From Casuarina equisetifolia (taxonomy: Eukaryota > Streptophyta > Magnoliopsida > Fagales > Casuarinaceae): a stretch of DNA of 64,000 nucleotides. Location of the stretch: the NCBI GenBank assembly GCA_028551475.1, contig CM052356.1, positions 28,857,884 through 28,921,883 on the forward strand, written 5' to 3'. The number at the start of each line of letters is the position of its first letter. Position 1 is the stretch's first letter. The position numbers were made by a program, and so were the translations under genes. Positions 34,441 through 45,986 of this stretch are shown piece by piece. The notes beneath the pieces are model-generated. The model ran no database searches and was not told where the DNA came from. It saw nothing but the letters and a program-made list of their open reading frames with translations.

Positions 34441-34570
34441 AACACCAGACATGGAACATGGAGATTAAACAAGAAACGAGAATACACAAAATGAAATCTT
34501 GCCTCCAGACATGGAACATAAAGATTAAACAAGAAACGAGAATAGACAAAATGAAATCTTGCCTCCAGAC
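34441..34570 (+). repeat. 60-base tandem repeat upstream of CAF1
   Basis: Two nearly identical 60-base units (34441-34500 and 34501-34560) plus ten bases of a third (GCCTCCAGAC). Each contains CCAGACATGGAACAT and ATTAAACAAGAAACGAGAAT. They lie in the CAF1 leader or promoter. Confidence 0.95.
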
Positions 34571-35169
34571 TCGAAATCCCTGGAAAGTTCGAGAGGAAAT
34601 GCGGTTTCTGGGAAAATATTGGAACTTTCCAGGCGTTTCCAGGGAAAGCTGGGGTTTTCTGAACTTTTGCAAAGGAGGGTATCAGGAAAGATAACGAGTT
34701 TGGCAGAGAGAGCCAGAAGAGTAAAAGAAAATAACAAAAACCAGAATATGGAGAAAAGCGAATGGCTAACGAAGGGCTTCGTATAAAAATCTCTGCATCC
34801 CTTGGTCTGCCTTGGCTTTATTTGCACAGGGTTACAGATTAGTGAGACACATTTGAGAGGAAGAGCTGGATTCTGGTTTCGCGGGGCCTCTCTGGTCCCC
34901 ATTTTCTTTCCTTCATTTTTCTTTTTCACCCCACGTATTGTTTTTTATCGCTCCGTTTTCTGTAGTCTCCTCTCGCCCTTTTGCCCTTTTTATTGTGTCT
35001 TAGTTTGCATCTCAAGACGTTTACAGTAACTTCTCGGTTTCATCAGCCTTGTTATTCGCTTTTTTGTTTTGACATTAGGGATGGTCTAAGGATGAAAACC
35101 TTGGATGGTGAGTATTTTCTTTTCTTCTTTTGCCACAATTATGAGTAAAAAAATAGCTTGAAGTTCATG

Positions 35170-35320
35170 TTAAGGCTTTAGTTCAATTGGAAATAAGGCT
35201 CGTTTAAGACCTTTTGGACATAAGTTCGACGTCAAAAAGTGCGCTCAATAGAGCATAAAACTATGGTTCGAAGAAGAATGAGAAAGGGGCACCTAACCAG
35301 GTAGCCGCCCAAGTAAAACT
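35170..35320 (+). mobile_element. tRNA-like SINE head (candidate)
   Basis: An RNA polymerase III A box (TAGTTCAATTGG, 35179-35190) fits the TRGYNNANNNG consensus. A B-box-like AGTTCGACGTC (35223-35233) follows about 32 bases later. There is no foldable complete tRNA, so a tRNA-derived SINE fragment is the likelier reading. Ends and tail were not defined. Confidence 0.4.
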
Positions 35321-36002
35321 ATTGCTCATGGAAAGCACAAAGCAACATGTGATTCCTTAAATTTTGCTTTCCTCTTGTCTGTGCTGTTACTTTTGTACTG
35401 GGGCCTAGAACTAGCTAGATGCGTCCTTTCAAAATGCACGTCCACGTGTACTTTGAGCAAACAGCGTTTTCACAGTGAGTGGAGTACCTCATCTAATTCA
35501 ATACCTGACCCAGCTGATGTGGCAAAAGCAGGTGAAGAACTAACGTTTTACAGAAAAGAGGGCAATCGGTAGATCGCATATAGCTGTCCTAAATGCAAAG
35601 GTTGATGTTTTGTAAGGCTTGATGTATAGCTGTCCTAAATGCAGGGTTGCATTCAATCCCTGAATGCAAGGGTTGATGTTTTGTACCTTCTTCCCTTTTG
35701 AACCGATGCATGATTGACATCTCCTAACTCTTAGTAGTTAGAGTTATTCAATCATTTTCATTCAATTGAAATCGTTAAAAAAATTGAGTGGAGGCCACCC
35801 ATCACTTCTGGTCCAAGGCAGAATGAGGAGTCACTTGCTTGGAGAGTTTAGAGGGCCAATTTCTGAGTTCTTAATTAGGTTACTGTTTGTGCTTCGCAGT
35901 AATCGCGTTGTAGTTCAAGTTCAAGCTTGAGATTTTTCGAATGTCAAAAGGTTGTTGCAGATATTTCTGAACACTGGAAAGCTGAAAGCTCTCTATTCCA
36001 AA

Positions 36003-36028
36003 CCCCCCCCCCCCCCCCCCCCCCCCCC
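36003..36028. repeat. C26 homopolymer
   Basis: Twenty-six consecutive C residues in AT-rich surroundings. Could form an i-motif (G-quadruplex on the other strand), or could mark an assembly or sequencing error in length. Confidence 0.95.
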
Positions 36029-36519
36029 AACAAATTGTTAGACTAAGAATGTCAACCCCCCTCGTCTAAATTCTCCAAGGACTGCGACTTGTTACAATCA
36101 ATGGGGGCATCCTGCTTGGATGGTAAAACGAGAATATTTGCATGGTTTATACTTTGAAAACTAGATGAAGGGGATTCATTGTTCGTCTGCCTATATATGT
36201 GTGTTTTCCAGTTCTGCACCTTTGGTCTTTTTCAGCAAACACCCAGTAACTTTTGAAGTTTGGTAAGGTAAGTTTGTGGCTGGAGCAGTGAATCTTGTAT
36301 GTACTCGGCCTAATCTTTTGTAAATCAGAGTAAAATGATGGGCTCTGAGCCATGTATGGCTTTGCTTCATGGGGGTCTAGGCTAACAATGCAGATGTGAG
36401 GAGGCTTATTCCATCCAGTAGAAGTTCACGAAATGGAAATCCTGCATAGAGATTGATTAAGCATTATGGTACGCGAAGAAAGTTTGTAGGAGACTAGAAG
36501 GTATCGACCCTATCACGAA

Positions 36520-36610
36520 ATCCTTTTAGTCCAACAGTATAAGCGTCTCATATGTACATCGAACTAATAATAGGTAGTAGCTTCTAGGTTTGAGCCCCAT
36601 AGACCAAACT
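36520..36610 (+). mobile_element. Second tRNA-like SINE head (candidate)
   Basis: The A box TAGTCCAACAG (36527-36537) fits TRGYNNANNNG, and a perfect B box GGTTTGAGCCC (36587-36597) fits GGTTYGANNCC. The 49-base spacing is slightly longer than in tRNAs and no tRNA fold is apparent, which favours a SINE-like fragment. Confidence 0.4.
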
Positions 36611-37825
36611 TGAGCCTGTATCCCTTGAGCACTAGATGCCTTCTCTCAGTCTTTAGCTTCTTCAGACATCTCAGTAACCTCTATCTAGACACAAGTGATA
36701 GATCAGCCCGCATCTCAGTCTGGACGCAGGAAATGTCTAGTAGCTCACAAGTGAATTATCAGGACCTAGGAAATGTTTAGTAGCTTACTTTTAACTCAGG
36801 AAAGGAAACACCATCATTCTATTGGCTTGTCCTACTATTATACTCATTCTTTCCTAACTATCCTGTTCTAAGATATGTTCATTCTTCCTCCGACCACTCT
36901 GTGCATAAGCCTCATTTTTGGCCATTGCCAAGGTGATATGCTAAATTAAATCTCAGGCACATTTACAACCAAAATATATTACTGAACTGCAATGAATTAC
37001 AAGCCATAACTTCGTCCAATCCCAATTACCAGGCGACAGCCTTCATCACAGTCCAAATGAACCTATTGAAAAAGAAAAAAAATGATTGGAAAAGAACATA
37101 TCACCAGACTATATTCTGCCTCCTAATCCTTTTGCATCGATACAAATGTAGCATGTCTTTTGTAGCAGGTAATCAGATCATATTTACCTAACTACTACTA
37201 ATTTCAGCAACAGGACCAATGACTGAATCTCTTTCACTAAATTTAGGTGAAAATACCCACCGGAAGTCATTTACTGGGAAGCTCATTGTTAAGGACACAA
37301 TGCAGTTAAGGCTAACCTGCTATAAAGCATCTATTAGAAAGAGTCCCCGGAAAGTAGCACCTGGGCTACATGAGAAGTTGGTCCCAAGCAAGGTTCAAAG
37401 AGAGTGCGCCTAATCCCCAAACGAAGAACGTATGAAAATCCCAAGCAATACCCGGAAAGATTCACACTAAATAAGCAGCCGTCAGAATCCAAAACTTGCA
37501 TGCATGATTTGCTACCATCCTCAAGAACAAAAACAAGAAGAGCCCGATCAATAATCACTAATCACAGAAGAAAACAGAAGAAGATAATTTGCTATCGCAA
37601 AGCCTATTTTTCCATGGTATTCACAACAATTGGTCATAACTAGTATTGTACATCAACTAAGTCAGGTTCATCAGCAAAACAGTAGCACATGAAAATAAAC
37701 AATTTTACAAGAACCTCGTGAAATCCATGTTTTCCATTGATGGTCAACTTCAAATTACAATAGAACCAATAATAACAACACCAAAGATACCTCCAACAGA
37801 AGAAGAGACTATAACAATCCAGCAA

Positions 37826-38962
37826 TCAGTTCCTACCAAGCGGTAGAGACCTACAAGAATATGTCTCCTTAAAATCTGACTTCCTTGATGATGTAAATAT
37901 CGAAGCATATACTTCCTTGTTAGCATTAGCTGGGGCTGCGTCCCCTGCCTTAAACCGCTTAACCATGCCATTCCCACTAACCGCACCATTCGCAGTCTTC
38001 CCATTTCCATTCACTTTAGTTGAAATCATCTTCTCAACTCCTGCTTTTCCATCAATCCCATGTTTCGTACCGCTCAACCGAGACAAATCAGACGCCACAT
38101 CCACATCGACACCCACATCACCATTTACCCCCACCTCTCCATTCTTCACTCTCTTGGACTTCTTATCCCTTATCTTCGCCTTCTCCTCCTCCATTCGCTC
38201 CCTCAGCGATGCGACCTCCTCCTCGTTTCCATTGATCACAATCTTATCTAATTCCTTATACTCCTCATGACACACCAAGCACGCCGAGGACTTCACCTCC
38301 TTCAAAGCTTTTGTACTCAGCACATGCCCACAATTCCTCAGGGCCAAAAACTTGTACTTCCCATTGAACTCCAACCCCGTGATCGGGCACTGAAACCGAG
38401 CATCTTCACCCGGTTCCACTGTCCCGGGAACCCTCGAAAACTTGATGTTTATCATGTCCTTTAACCCCTTGATATGCCCGAATTCCTTGGGCAATTTCTT
38501 GCCCAGCAGAGCCTCCACGAGTGCCTCCTTGTTGAACACACTACCAAGCTTGTCGATCACGCAGGGCTCCCTCAAGGGTTCGTTAGAAAGCGCGCAATTA
38601 GACCACTTGGACAGTCTCTGCTCGTTCGGATCCACCTTGTCGGGCTTTCGCTCCGAGTACATGTGGAGATAGCAGTCCCGGGACTCGGCTCCGGTGGCGC
38701 CGCCATCTCCGCCGCCGCCAGAGATCCGTGGGCGTAATACCAGTGTGGAAAGCGGTGCAATTTGGGGATTCCGGAGCGGCGTGGAGTCCGGTAGAGGCTT
38801 GCCATTAAGGGTGAAGAAGAAGCGCGATCGGGTGGAAAATTTGGGAAGGAGGGAGAGCTTGAGGTGGTGGAGGGTTTGGGTTAGGATTTGCGATGGGGTT
38901 AAGATTAGGGTTCGGTTGGGAACTTGGGGATCGGGAGATTGGACGAAGATTTGGAGACTCAT
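37826..38962 (-). CDS. RTF2: RTF2, replication termination factor 2 domain protein
   Basis: Nuclear RTF2-family protein. In plants it is linked to pre-mRNA splicing, and in yeast to fork pausing. Single exon of 378 residues from the ATG at 38962. Residues 1 to about 85 form a ubiquitin-like N-terminal region typical of plant RTF2 (MSLQIFVQSPDPQ, then FFFTLNGKPLPDST). The core has KWSNCALSNEPLREPCV, FNKEALVEALL, HIKGLKDMI, FQCPITGLEFNGKYKF, RNCGHVLSTKALKE and SACLVCHEEY, the RING-like C/H pattern of RTF2. The C-terminus is a charged, Gly/Asn-rich tail (VNGEVGVNGDV-like low complexity), ending YSCRSLPLGRN. Syntenic with Arabidopsis At5g58020. Confidence 0.96.
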   Translation of the reverse strand: MSLQIFVQSPDPQVPNRTLILTPSQILTQTLHHLKLSLLPKFSTRSRFFFTLNGKPLPDSTPLRNPQIAPLSTLVLRPRISGGGGDGGATGAESRDCYLHMYSERKPDKVDPNEQRLSKWSNCALSNEPLREPCVIDKLGSVFNKEALVEALLGKKLPKEFGHIKGLKDMINIKFSRVPGTVEPGEDARFQCPITGLEFNGKYKFLALRNCGHVLSTKALKEVKSSACLVCHEEYKELDKIVINGNEEEVASLRERMEEEKAKIRDKKSKRVKNGEVGVNGDVGVDVDVASDLSRLSGTKHGIDGKAGVEKMISTKVNGNGKTANGAVSGNGMVKRFKAGDAAPANANKEVYASIFTSSRKSDFKETYSCRSLPLGRN

Positions 38963-39195
38963 CGTCGTTAGGGTTTTGGCCGATCACGAATTGGGAATTG
39001 GAAAACAGAAATCGGGAGCTTGTAGGTTCCTTTGAGAAATCAACTGTTGTCTGAAGCAGCACAACTATTATATACTACCTGATCCAACCGTCGTTGTGAA
39101 ATCAAAACAAGAGAATCCTACGCCTGCTGATTCTTCAGTGGAGCGACCTCCAATATACTTCCACAATTTTTAAAACTTAATTAAGCTTTTATGCA

Positions 39196-39759
39196 AGAAT
39201 TTACTACCATTATCATTATTATCATCATAAAAACTCAAATTAAGTTAAAAAAGTACCACAAGCAATCAAAGATAATAGTTAAAAAAAATTTAGATAAATG
39301 AGGTAGCTAAATTAACATAATACAAAAATGTGATTAACGAAAATCAATATATCAACATATGAAAAAATATTTTTATGTAATTGAAGAGAATAATAATAAT
39401 AATAATATTTTATTAACTTGTTGATAGTTACGTGGGTCAGTTAACAATGTATGCTAAACTTCTTTAATATCTCTCATTTATCCTAAAAAATTACTAAATA
39501 ACACGAGAATTTACGACCATTATCCTTACTATCATCATAAAAACTCAAATTAAGTTAAAAAACTACCACAAACAATGAGGATAATAGTTAAAAAAAAAAA
39601 ACTTAGATAAATGATTTAGCTAAATTAACATAATACAAAAATGTGATTAAAGAAAAGGAATATCTTCACGTATTTGAAGAGAATAATAGCATTATTTTAT
39701 TAACTTGTTAATATTTATGTGATTCATTTATTTTTTTAAAAAAATTATTAAATAACACT
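39196..39759 (+). repeat. 310-base AT-rich tandem duplication
   Basis: Copy 1 is 39196-39505 and copy 2 is 39506-39759 (with internal deletions). Both start AGAATTTAC and share CATAAAAACTCAAATTAAG, TAACATAATACAAAAATGTG and TGAAGAGAATAATA blocks in the same order. Each copy ends in AATAACACKAGAAT. Confidence 0.9.
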
Positions 39760-39858
39760 AGAATCCCATATTTTATTTCGTACCTTATTTTGTGCAATAA
39801 GTCGTGATGAAAAAGCGATGTGAAAATAGGAAGGCTAGTTTAGTAAAATAACGCCACC

Positions 39859-39901
39859 TAGGGTTTTGGGTTTCATATATGGTTGTTCTTGACCTATATA
39901 A
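39859..39901 (+). promoter_or_regulatory. RPS12 core promoter: telo box and TATA box
   Basis: TAGGGTTT (39859-39866, a telo box in reverse) followed by TATATAA (39895-39901). Telo boxes upstream of a pyrimidine-rich start are usual in plant ribosomal protein promoters. Confidence 0.55.
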
Positions 39902-40894
39902 TTCGTCTGATAATCCTGTCCTTCCTCCGCCGAGCACAGATCAGTTCAGATACCCACTCCGCCATCTTCAAGGTCAGCTTGATTCCGTTTTCCGTCATTG
40001 ATTATTCGTTGTACTTGTTTTGGCGTCTTTTTTCGTTATGGTTTCAGTGGTCGAATCTTGTTTTTGGTTGCCTCAAACACTCGTAGAAAGTGGAAGGAAA
40101 GATTAAAAGATATGAGCCTTTGGGCCTTTGAGCTTGTTGTCCTGAGTGAAACTGCTATAGGGCAATGGCATGTGTAGGTCATGTAAATCTCTATTGTGAT
40201 TTCATTTTGTAGTAGTTCCTTAGCTTATTTCGGTAACCAAATAAGGGAGTGTATGCTTTTTAAAGGTAAGAGAGATAAGTAAAGAATCGTGCTTTGTAAT
40301 TACAGGTATACGTGGATTTGTATTGCTTTCAATATCTGGAGATAGTTCTTCAGTAAGAGAAGGACGTGGGGTTGCTGCTGAATTAAAATGCTCTAGTTTC
40401 TGCTTGTTTAGGATTGAAATTACCCTGTGCAATAAGAATGATTGTTTCTTATCAAAGAGTGGACAAAGGTTCTTCCAAAGACAGCCTTATTTTGTATTTC
40501 AAAATGCGCGCAAAGGCAATAGTGGGTTTTGTAATTTAGTTGATGTGTCTATGGCTATAAAAATGGTTGTAAGGGTTTGAAGTGTCTTGTCTTCTCGGCA
40601 TGGTCTCTGGTTTGTGTCTGCACTCTCATGCACTTTATTCGTTAATTGATGATATTTTTCTTAATTGTTTTCTTTCCTTGAGAAATTTGATCCTCGATGT
40701 TTTAAATTTTTTTTGGAAGCCCAGAAATAAAATTTGTGCACTTCAAGTCTGAAAATTTTGTAATTTTGGATTGGACTTTCATGCTAGACTTGCGTCTCTA
40801 GGGATATTTTTTTGAAGCTTTTGACTGTCAGTTGACATATTTGGTTTTCTTTTGGCACCAGGAAAGTGACTTCTTGTCAGACCATCAACCAGAA

Positions 40895-42602
<1,708 letters not shown>

Positions 42603-43450
42603 GTTAGCAAATATTTGAAGACTGTGAGGCGGCTTTTTCACATTAAGAGATTATTCCCTAGTTTAGCTCAGAGTTTTTGTTTCTTCATGGTTTCACTTGA
42701 TATTTTCAAAGACTAGTATATTATGTTCTGTGTTATGGAGTTTGTATGTCCCGACTTTTTAGCAGTGTCCCAAGAAAACTTGTCCATTGCAATTTTCAGG
42801 ACTCTATACTAGCAACGCGTAGCCCTCCAAAAATTTAAGAAATTTGTACTCTTAGCGGTGCTGCGCATTTAGTCTTGAAGCTATATTTTTGTTTGAGGCC
42901 TTATGTGGATTCCTTCCAAATTTGACTTTGTTTTGCTCAATGTTTTTAATTCCAGTGGTCACTCCGACGAGGTGAATTTGATTCAAAACTTATGGACTTT
43001 ACTTCCAAGTCTTACAATGCCATCCGGTGTTACATAGTTCCTTTGAAATTTACAATTAAGAGGCTTGCCCACTGATGGTTTTGAAGAGCCTGCACTTCAT
43101 AATACTGCAGGAGAAACCGTCAACCACGCCACCCACTAAGACATCCATGTTCAATACCTGATATGGGTGTTTTGCCCTACGTTCATGTCAAATCGATAGA
43201 CTAGTTTTGCATGCTTCTTTTTGCATATTTATACTCAACAAGTAAAAGAAGTTGCTTATACTTGAAAAATGGCTTGAACTTAATGGGCTCATTTCGGTTT
43301 TGGTAACTTACATAATGATTAAGAATAATTGGGTTGATTTCGGATTTCTTCTGATTATTCAGGAGGCAAAAGAGCATGATGAGCCACTTCATTAACGATT
43401 AAAACGTTGGAGGCTTAAAGGTTGGGCCTTCAATTCTTGTTAAACCATTA

Positions 43451-43917
43451 TGTCATGTTCCAAAATGAAATAAGAGAAAGGATATCTAAGAGAGTAGAGG
43501 ACATTATCTCACATTAGAAAGACAAATTGGAGGTTTTGGATTTACAAAGATCTAAGTAACTCTACTTAATAGACTATTCTTTTGGATTAGAATTTTAGGC
43601 CTGTGACAAAGTGGTATTGAAGCTAACCCGTGACCTATTACCAATGCTAAATATCAAGTGCCCAAAGGTGGATAGACAGGGGGCACCTAATTGTCAAGAG
43701 GGATGATAGTCATGTTGAATGTATGTGGCCACATTAGCGGTGATGTGGATTTGAATGGAGAAGAATGTCATGTTCTAGAATGAAACACTTCAAAGAGTTG
43801 ATATAAAAGATATTGTCCCACATTGAAAAGTCAAGTAGGAGGTCTTGAAGTTATAAGGATTCATGTAATTTTACCTAATAGACTAATTTTTTGAATTAAA
43901 ATTTTACGCTTGTGACA
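43451..43917 (+). mobile_element. TRIM (miniature LTR retrotransposon), full structure
   Basis: Two direct repeats, 43451-43608 (158 bases) and 43766-43917 (152 bases). Both start TGTCATGTTC and end TGTGACA, with shared YCTCACATT/CCCACATT, GGAGGT and CTAATAGACTA blocks. Two bases after the first repeat comes TGGTATTGAAGC (from 43612; consensus TGGTATCAGAGC, 9-10 of 12). A purine tract (AATGGAGAAGAA) touches the second repeat. The 157-base interior has no coding capacity. No clear target-site duplication. Confidence 0.75.
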
Positions 43918-44092
43918 AAGAGGACATTGGTTAGGAAATCCTATAACCAAGATCATTTAGTAAAGATTTAAGTCTTAGTTTTGAAGTTACAAGCCAACGA
44001 CTAATTCATTGACTTTTTGACATTATTAATGTTCTTCATCGTTCCCCAAAATTATTGGTGACTTGTAGCCTTGGAAGTTACAATGTCGAAGT

Positions 44093-44314
44093 TTAGAAAA
44101 TGTTAGAATCTTCCCATTTGCTTGAAGCACAAGGGACTGACTGTCCAACAAACTCCGTACGATGATAGCCCATTAGCCTAATGACCCGATGGATGTGATC
44201 CACGAATTTGAATTGAAGGTGGGGCTTCTGGTTTGAAACTCTGTGGTGGGTGTTGTCCTTGAAAGCCAATGAAATCTCAACCACGAGAGCAAAGACCTGT
44301 TGCCCCAATGACAT
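44093..44314 (-). other. Unassigned 73-codon open frame
   Basis: ATG at 44314, opening MSLGQQVFALVVEISLAFKD and ending SSKWEDSNIF. Amino acid composition looks protein-like, but I recognise no family, and no flanking exons were found. It may be a fragment of an old gene or element, or chance. Confidence 0.2.
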
Positions 44315-45986
44315 TTAAGCTCCTTAATCCACCTGCACCGAGCTAATCCTCCTCAACCATCACCAACGACCCACTCACGGTTTAAACTTTAGCTACTTCA
44401 TTCTGGATGTGACTCGTGGTTGGACCATGTGCATACAATGTTACCCGCAGCTAACCCACGAAGGTTCACCACGTGACCTTCTAGTTGCCGTGCTATTAGA
44501 AGGATTTTTTTTCCCAGAATCTACTCTTAATCACGTGGAGATATGCCACCTTTGTGCCATAAATTAATGCAAGTATACTTCCAAACTTCCTGTACTCTCG
44601 CGAAGAACCATGGCAGACAGAAGAACTTATAGAAAAATATGAAATTAGCAATAACTGTAATGAAAAGGAAAGAAGAACACACTACATTCATAAATTCCTG
44701 CAAAAGGCAAACGGCATTCTAAGTGACTGGTATTACAAATTATTTTCTTACCATCTTCAATTGCAGGAAAGATGGAGCCCTTTTTTTGAAGGTTGTAACT
44801 AGGGAAGGAGGATCGAGGCACGCATTTTGTGGAAAGGGATATAAAGGGATGGTGTGGCTGACATTAATAAGGATGGTGATCGGGACTTCAGGATAAAACA
44901 ACTAATTTTCGTCACCTCTTCCCCAAAAAACGGAACAAAAAACAAGGGACACGAACTCCGGTATGGCTAGAGTCCATAACTAATGCTTACACGATTGATA
45001 AAAGTCCTACCATTGGACATCAATTTTCACCCAAATCTTTTGGAATCATATCCATGGTGTGACAGCCTTTGAATCTGAACCAAACCATCTTGAAAAAGTT
45101 GCTTGTTTTGAGTTCTTAGTTTTATATTGTTTAGTAGGCATTGTTTAATAAACTCAAGGTTGAGCACTTCCATGAAGCTGATTCACATGGTAATTGCCAG
45201 CCTCCCCCTCCCCGCGTGTGGCTGACCAACCTTCCCGCAACCAACCAACCAACCTCGTCTTCTTCACTTTTAATGCTGCTATCATCAATGTCAGATAGTT
45301 GTGGCGGCCCCGGTGCATGGCAAATGTTCTGGTGCAGCTGCCAAACGGAAGATAAGCATGACATCAGCTTAGGGAAATGGAAAAATGAAGTAGCCCATGC
45401 TTCTCCCCTCTCACGCAGAATCACTTCAGATTCACCGTGCTTGATGAAGACATGTCTCAAAGCCCCAAAAAATAACTTGATAAATTTGTGCAGCTTAGTC
45501 TCTTTTCAGTTCTTCTTTCTCTTGTTCTTCATAAACATAAGAACTCTTTCTCCCCGGCATTTCCACATAGACTAAGAAAAATGGAAAGTTATATACAGCT
45601 CCACGTAAAAAATAGGTGAAAACGTGACAACTGATTACACTGTAGCCGTTGGGGGAAATTCAAGAAGCTCAATGGAACTGTCAAAAGGAAACAAAAACAA
45701 GAAAAAGGAAAAAAGAAGTAATTGACGCTCACTTGGCAAGCTTTGAACCACCTAACCAACCTCCTTTAGCCCCATATCGTTGGGAAAGAAAGGGTGGCTC
45801 TCTTTCTCCCTATATTAGGACCACATATCCTTCACCAAACCGTGCCCCCAAAGCCAAAACAAACTACACCAGACACTCCTCACCTTTGCTTCCTTATACT
45901 TTCTCACTCTTGAGGGAGAGGAAGAGTGTGTTTCCCGAGTTGTTTCTCCTCCTTGGCTTCGGTTTCTTTGTGTGTTTTTGACAGAT

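Larger units (their letters stand above)
34286..37825. other. Intergenic: CAF1 leader/promoter and 3' side of RTF2
   Basis: About 3.5 kb without a recognisable gene. The right-hand end should contain the RTF2 3' untranslated region. The interior holds a 60-base tandem repeat, two tRNA-like SINE heads, a C homopolymer and a short local duplication of TAGCTGTCCTAAATGCA (35579 and 35624). Confidence 0.55.
38963..40894. promoter_or_regulatory. Divergent promoter region of RTF2 and RPS12, with RPS12 leader
   Basis: Shared spacer between divergent genes. It holds a 310-base tandem duplication (39196-39759) and then the RPS12 promoter and leader. The RPS12 leader probably begins near 39910-39925 in a pyrimidine-rich CCTGTCCTTCCTCCG and is interrupted by an intron (donor candidate AAG then GTCAGC near 39971) before the ATG at 40895. 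Confidence 0.6.
42603..45986. other. Intergenic region between RPS12 and ALDH11A3
   Basis: Begins with the RPS12 3' untranslated region, then AT-rich DNA with a TRIM element (43451-43917). An unassigned 73-codon open frame reads leftward at 44093-44314. The last few hundred bases are the ALDH11A3 promoter, with a CCTATATTAG TATA-like box at 45809-45818. Confidence 0.55.

Noticed and set aside
35170-35320. Intact tRNA gene
   Set aside because: A and B boxes are present, but I see no acceptor or anticodon stem pairing, so only a SINE-like head is proposed.
36003-36028. Assembly gap or vector sequence
   Set aside because: Flanking DNA is ordinary plant sequence on both sides. Only the homopolymer length itself is doubtful.
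45131-45460. 109-codon minus-strand frame upstream of ALDH11A3
   Set aside because: No ATG at the start (opens with TTG), no family resemblance, and overlapped by an equally long plus-strand frame. Treated as promoter-side DNA.
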